The notes under the pieces: model-generated
Told to the model about the DNA's origin: nothing
Database searches by the model: none
What the model saw: the letters and a program-made list of their open reading frames with translations, nothing else
Position numbers and translations under genes: made by a program
From: an uncultured Bacteroidota bacterium
GTDB lineage: Bacteria; Bacteroidota; Bacteroidia; Chitinophagales; Chitinophagaceae
Direction of reading: 5' to 3'
Length of the DNA stretch: 56,810 nucleotides
Assembly: GCA_903877645.1 (NCBI GenBank)
Contig: CAIRES010000069.1
Span: forward strand, 1 to 56,810
In this document: positions 53,110 through 56,810 of the stretch, in pieces
Layout: the number at the start of each line of letters is the position of its first letter
Position numbering within the stretch: the first letter of the stretch is position 1

Positions 53110-53881
53110 CCTGTGCGGCTTTTACGAAGGTTTCGGAATGGGCTATTCTCGTGGTAAGGAATTGTGCATAAGCGCCTCTGTGTTCCTCTGTAGTAGCAAA
53201 TGGAGCATCACCACCTTGTAGCCAGGCATCGGGTACTAATGCCACAATAGCACTGATAATCTGATCGGTAAGCAAAGCGCTGAATTCTTTATTCACTGCA
53301 TCAAGCTCTGTAGCTGCAGACAACAACACATGGTCTTTAATGAGCGCGAAAGGCGCCAGTGCCTTCTCCTGCCATTGCTGCCAAGAATGATGAAAGTATA
53401 GCGAAGCGCCATGATCTATAAGCCACAGCTCCTTGTACCACAGCAGCATATTCGTATTGCGGCAGGTGCGGTCTACATTCAGCAGCAGGCAATCGAGCCA
53501 CACTATTTGTGAGGCAAGGCGTGGATTCACTTTAGTAACGGTTGGATCAAAAGTAATGGCACCGGATAAATAATGGATGCCAAAGTTGAGCCCTACGCTG
53601 GCTTTGAGCAGGTCTTGTATTTCTTCATCGGGCTCTGTGCGGCCAAATGCGCTATCCAGGTTGGCAAAAACGATCTCCGGTATCTTTAGTCCCAGTGTGC
53701 GTGCTATCTCACCACCTATTAGATCAGCAATAAGGGCCTTGGCACCCTGCCCTGCTCCTCTGAACTTAAGCACATACAGGAACTGGTCATCAGCCTCGGC
53801 AATGGCAGGCATAGAACCGCCTTCCCGCAGGGGGGTTACATAACGGGTCACGTTTACTGATCTTATTTCGCGGGTCTCCAT
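53087..53881 (-). CDS. HipA-like kinase
   Basis: 264 residues, shorter than HipA toxins (~440) because the N-terminal subdomain is absent. Kinase-like landmarks are visible: YVLKFRGAGQGAKALIADLIGGEIARTLGL, the catalytic loop LDCLLLNVDRTCRNTNML with Asp and Asn, and the metal-binding IDHGAS. The gene overlaps the DUF3037 gene by 23 nt and precedes it in the transcript. HipA itself phosphorylates a tRNA synthetase and is held by HipB; no HipB-type antitoxin lies here. A function other than toxin-antitoxin is possible. Confidence 0.78.
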   Translation of the reverse strand: METREIRSVNVTRYVTPLREGGSMPAIAEADDQFLYVLKFRGAGQGAKALIADLIGGEIARTLGLKIPEIVFANLDSAFGRTEPDEEIQDLLKASVGLNFGIHYLSGAITFDPTVTKVNPRLASQIVWLDCLLLNVDRTCRNTNMLLWYKELWLIDHGASLYFHHSWQQWQEKALAPFALIKDHVLLSAATELDAVNKEFSALLTDQIISAIVALVPDAWLQGGDAPFATTEEHRGAYAQFLTTRIAHSETFVKAAQDARTALI

Positions 53882-53923
53882 ACCTTATTGAGCGGCAAAT
53901 TAATACAAAAATGAGAGCTATGG

Positions 53924-54673
53924 TTATAATCCGTTTAAAGTAGCCAGGTTGTGTACGGCTTCGCCCATCGTATTGTTGAAATAGGCATAAACTGTTTTAC
54001 CCCCCTTCACCCAGGTTTTGATGTTTTGCGCTTGCTCTTCCAGGACATCCTGGTCATAACTGCCACGATAGTCGCCCTTCTGGCCATGAAAGCGCATATA
54101 AATAAAGGCGCAATCCATATCTATGAGTGGAGTAGCAGAGGCCGGCATATCATGCACTACAACCGCTGCCCGGTATTGCTCCAGCATTTCGTACACATCA
54201 TCTGTGTACCAGCTCTTGTCACGAAATTCGATAGCTACAGGCCATTCATACTTGCTGTTGGCTTCTTGCAGCACATCCAGCAACCTTTTCACTTTTTGAA
54301 AACGTGATATTTTAATGCTGGCCGGGAATTGTACCAACAGGCAACCTTTTCTCCCGGTTGCCGGAGCTATTGCCCCTAGGAATGCAGGAATGGCTGCCGG
54401 ATCATAGTCTAGTTCTTTAGCGTGGGTGATTGCCTTCGATAGCTTGAATGAAAAACGAAATTTTGGCGGCACTTCGACCGTCCATTTCTCTACGGTGCGC
54501 GGCAAAGGCACTTTATAGAACGAGCTGTTTATTTCCACACTCTTAAACAGAGATGCATAATAATTCAGCCGGCTTTTGTCTTTGTATTTCGGCGGAAAGA
54601 ATGACTTGTTAGGCACAGGCAACACTATATTGCTGGTACCCGCATAAAAATTATTGAGCCGCTTTAGTTTCAT
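53924..54673 (-). CDS. DUF72 protein (YecE-like)
   Basis: 249 residues in a TIM-barrel-like pattern. Conserved segments are YYASLFKSVEINSSFYKVP, KFRFSFKLSKAITH, GCLLVQFPASIK, VAIEFRDKSWYTDDVYEML and the end YAYFNNTMGEAVHNLATL, all of DUF72. The enzymatic role is unknown; phylogenetic associations have suggested nucleic-acid metabolism. It is 42 nt upstream of the next minus-strand gene's start region, with no obvious promoter. Confidence 0.85.
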   Translation of the reverse strand: MKLKRLNNFYAGTSNIVLPVPNKSFFPPKYKDKSRLNYYASLFKSVEINSSFYKVPLPRTVEKWTVEVPPKFRFSFKLSKAITHAKELDYDPAAIPAFLGAIAPATGRKGCLLVQFPASIKISRFQKVKRLLDVLQEANSKYEWPVAIEFRDKSWYTDDVYEMLEQYRAAVVVHDMPASATPLIDMDCAFIYMRFHGQKGDYRGSYDQDVLEEQAQNIKTWVKGGKTVYAYFNNTMGEAVHNLATLNGL

Positions 54674-54716
54674 ATCCCAGATCCATTAAATATTGTGCCT
54701 TCATCATCGATCGAAG

Positions 54717-56624
54717 CTACTCCCAGTTCTCATCCCACGCGCTCTTATAAGCATCATGTTGCTCGGCATAGGCGATGAAATCAGCATAAAACGGGAAGCG
54801 GGATAGTGTAGCGCTATCGCCTATTACGATCAGTTTTTTGCGTGCCCTTGTCATAGCCACATTCATACGCCGCGTATCAGATAGAAAGCCAATGACACCG
54901 GCATCGTTGCTTCTCGTCATGCTGATGTATACAATATCGCGCTCCTGTCCCTGGAAGCTGTCAATGGTATTCACTGCTATTTTGTGTGTATATGGCTGTA
55001 GTGCCGGATTGTGCAGCAATTGCTCCTTGAGCACATACAACTGCTCTTTGTAGGGCGATATAACCGCTATTGTAGGAAATTTTTCAATCGTATAATGTGT
55101 ACTCAACTCAGCTACAAGTCTTGTGAGGTGCTTGAACAGAAATACAGCCTCCTCTGGGTTGGAGATGCTGGTGCCTTCATTCTTCTCTTCAAAGCCACAA
55201 CCGGCAGTGTCTATAAATACCAATGGCGTATCTGTGGTATGAAGCAAGTGACCCGCAACAGACTCGTGCGCCTTTAGCTTATCCTCATAAAACACTTTGG
55301 CGGAATAGCCCATAATAGTCTCGTGCATACGGTACTGCTCTTCCAGCAATACTACTGCCTGCGGATGCAGGCGGATACATTTTTCCAGCAACGTAGTACT
55401 CAGTCCCCCCTTCGCCGCTGTGTCTGATTTTATAGTGGGTGATAGCTGGCAGTGATCACCCGCCAGTATCAGTTTCTTGCCCTTCAGTATCGGTATCCAG
55501 CAGGCGGGCTCTATTGCTTGCCCGGCCTCGTCTATTACTACAGTATTATATTGCAGGCCGCGCACAGTATAGTGGTTAGCACCTACCAGTGTGGCCGTTA
55601 CCACCTGTGCTTTATTGGTTATATCGTCTATGATGTATTGCTCCATGCGGCCCACATCCTTCATGATCTTGTAGGCTTCGTCGAAGAGTGCCTTACGTTG
55701 TTCCCGCTCTGCCTTGCCAAAACTGCGCTTGTATTTATGCGCCATGTCTTTAAACTCGCCTGCCTGTTTCTTCAGCCGCTTTATCTCTTTTATCGAGCTG
55801 TGTGCCGCCACCTTACTATCCAGCGTCAGTGCCATCAGTCGCTCCGATACCCTTGCAGGATTGCCCACACGCAATACATTCAGTCCTTCTTCCGACAGCT
55901 TTTCACTCAGCAGGTCCACAGCAGTATTGCTGGGTGCGGTAACAAGTATGCGCTTCTCGCCCTGCTTGATAAGTGTTTTGATAGCCTGTACCAGTGTGGT
56001 GGTTTTGCCGGTGCCGGGTGGGCCATGTACTATAGCCAGTTCATTGGCCTGCACTATTTTATTTACTGCAGCTTGCTGGGTACTGTTGAGTTTAGGGTTT
56101 TCATAAAGAGGTACATCAGTATCAAAAGTGGGCGCATTGGCACCGGTGAGTATATTGATGAGGCGGCCCTCTTCCTTCTTTTCGCTCAGCGTCATAGCCT
56201 GCTTCAGCGCAGCCTGCATCTCGTCATAGCTGTTGTCATCAAACAGCAGGTCTATACCCAGCTTTCCATCGCTGGCCCAATCGGGCAGTTCATCTGTGCG
56301 TAGCGATATTTTAAGGCGGTTGCCGCTGGCAAATGTAATAGTGCCCTCTATAAAGTCTTTCTTAGGATCATGATTGGAGAACAGCGCGGCAGATACACCA
56401 AACCGCAACTGGTGCGATATATCCGTATTGGTAGTACGTTCTACCTCCACGGTTATATATTCTGCCTTATTAAGCTCCGTGCCCCTGATGGCTATAGGGT
56501 ACCACGCCAGCCCGTTGGCCCTGCGTTGTATGATGGAAGTGGACTGGCTCAGTTCCAGGTAAGCCTGTTTATCTACTTCACGCTCCGTCTTCAGCAGTTC
56601 CAGCAGCTTCTTAAAATATTCCAT
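54717..56624 (-). CDS. SF1B DNA/RNA helicase (Upf1/IGHMBP2-like)
   Basis: 635 residues. Residues ~1-170 form a beta-barrel stalk (AALFSNHDPKKDFIEGTITFASGNRLKI). Helicase motifs follow: GPPGTGKTTTLVQAI near 201, TVVIDEAGQAIEPACW, GDHCQLSPTI, LLEEQYRMHE, DSFQGQERDIVYISMTRSN and RRMNVAMTRARKKLIVIGD. This is the layout of Upf1-like helicases with 1B/1C insertions that move 5'-3'. It probably acts on nucleic-acid intermediates in repair or RNA turnover. The complete promoter is visible just upstream. Confidence 0.88.
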   Translation of the reverse strand: MEYFKKLLELLKTEREVDKQAYLELSQSTSIIQRRANGLAWYPIAIRGTELNKAEYITVEVERTTNTDISHQLRFGVSAALFSNHDPKKDFIEGTITFASGNRLKISLRTDELPDWASDGKLGIDLLFDDNSYDEMQAALKQAMTLSEKKEEGRLINILTGANAPTFDTDVPLYENPKLNSTQQAAVNKIVQANELAIVHGPPGTGKTTTLVQAIKTLIKQGEKRILVTAPSNTAVDLLSEKLSEEGLNVLRVGNPARVSERLMALTLDSKVAAHSSIKEIKRLKKQAGEFKDMAHKYKRSFGKAEREQRKALFDEAYKIMKDVGRMEQYIIDDITNKAQVVTATLVGANHYTVRGLQYNTVVIDEAGQAIEPACWIPILKGKKLILAGDHCQLSPTIKSDTAAKGGLSTTLLEKCIRLHPQAVVLLEEQYRMHETIMGYSAKVFYEDKLKAHESVAGHLLHTTDTPLVFIDTAGCGFEEKNEGTSISNPEEAVFLFKHLTRLVAELSTHYTIEKFPTIAVISPYKEQLYVLKEQLLHNPALQPYTHKIAVNTIDSFQGQERDIVYISMTRSNDAGVIGFLSDTRRMNVAMTRARKKLIVIGDSATLSRFPFYADFIAYAEQHDAYKSAWDENWE

Positions 56625-56628
56625 GGCG

Positions 56629-56660
56629 CAAATGTAGGGTAAGGGCTACGCATCAGCAAA
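56629..56660 (-). promoter_or_regulatory. Promoter of the SF1B helicase gene
   Basis: Minus-strand TTTG (56660-56657), a 20-nt spacer and TACATTTG (56636-56629) match the Bacteroidota consensus exactly. Four bases separate the box from the ATG at 56624, so the mRNA would be leaderless or nearly so. Confidence 0.65.
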
Positions 56661-56670
56661 GCCGTTTACA

Positions 56671-56810
56671 TGGATATTCCGCGTAAAGTGACCCCTCTTT
56701 TCCTCGCCAAACTGACCCACCATAGTTAATCCCAAAAATGAGTGCGTTATTTAGTTGTTTCACTGTTACAAATATAGTTTATTTAATCTGCTTCATTTGT
56801 GTCATTATCA
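56671..56810. mobile_element. Terminus of an IS21-type insertion sequence (runs off the right edge)
   Basis: From TGGATATTCCGCG a terminal pattern begins that is typical of IS21-family elements: repeated blocks AAAGTGACCC (56685-56694) and AAACTGACCC (56709-56718), 24 bp apart, starting with TG. No istA/istB frame is visible in the remaining 90 bases. The element would sit 11 bp upstream of the helicase -33 box. The other end is outside the window. Confidence 0.5.

Noticed and set aside
55452-56303. 283-residue plus-strand frame opposite the SF1B helicase
   Set aside because: Lies wholly within a gene with all helicase motifs on the minus strand; its Cys/Tyr-rich translation has no recognisable domain.

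Overview
The window looks like a chromosomal segment of a Bacteroidota bacterium, probably of the Chitinophagaceae or a close relative. Reasons: two giant secreted proteins end in a type IX secretion (T9SS) sorting domain; genes lack clear Shine-Dalgarno sequences; several promoters carry the Bacteroidota pattern TTTG - about 20 nt - TAnnTTTG; and families typical of the phylum occur (DUF6132, DUF6526, Crp/Fnr regulator beside rhodaneses). Neither a 16S gene nor a tRNA was seen, so genus is not assignable. Both edges fall in insertion-sequence ends (IS630-like transposase start at the left, IS21-type terminus at the right), so the window may be a whole contig cut at repeats.

Layout. 1-6.3 kb: transposase fragment, a large multi-TM protein with a GT-C-like look, and a convergent UvrD-type helicase with a C-terminal Fe-S nuclease. 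6.3-9.9 kb: a minus-strand sulfur/redox cluster (Crp/Fnr regulator, two small membrane proteins, two single-domain rhodaneses, a YgaP-like membrane protein, and a CoA-disulfide-reductase-rhodanese fusion). 9.9-15.9 kb: a complete phosphate-uptake operon (outer-membrane porin, pstS, pstC, pstA, pstB, phoU) behind a region with four 11-bp-phased TTAACA-like hexamers that resembles a Pho box. 16.0-17.5 kb: two paralogous lipoproteins. 17.9-21.7 kb: the early region of a Mu-like prophage (S24 repressor, MuB-like ATPase, DnaA C-terminal-like protein, Gam, DUF4406) without a transposase or structural genes. 21.8-24.6 kb: photolyase and a GT39-type glycosyltransferase. 24.8-27.9 kb: a von Willebrand A protein, a protein duplicating its C-terminal domain, and an acetyltransferase. 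28.1-39.8 kb: two tandem paralogous secreted proteins of about 1,900 residues, each with a Gly-rich head, 5 Big_2-like domains, 12 repeats of about 88 residues and a T9SS tail. 39.9-43.7 kb: DNA polymerase I, a DUF6526 membrane protein and a putative lipoprotein. 44.0-47.1 kb: an AT-rich cassette (mini membrane peptide, two-repeat protein of unknown function, multi-TM protein) joined by overlapping frames to a histidine kinase and a LuxR-type response regulator. 47.2-52.3 kb: acyltransferase, UbiD decarboxylase, small exported protein, VOC protein and sugar nucleotidyltransferase. 52.3-56.8 kb: small membrane protein, DUF3037/HipA-kinase pair, DUF72 protein, SF1B helicase, and the IS21-type end.

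The parts most worth a second look are the AT-rich signalling cassette, the transposase-less Mu-like block with its visible promoter/operators, the phosphate operon control region with the adjacent Crp-type palindrome, the pstS-pstC hairpin, and the set of promoters whose TAnnTTTG box ends only 4-7 nt before the start codon, which predicts leaderless mRNAs. All family calls come from reading translated sequence and motifs; no database search was run.
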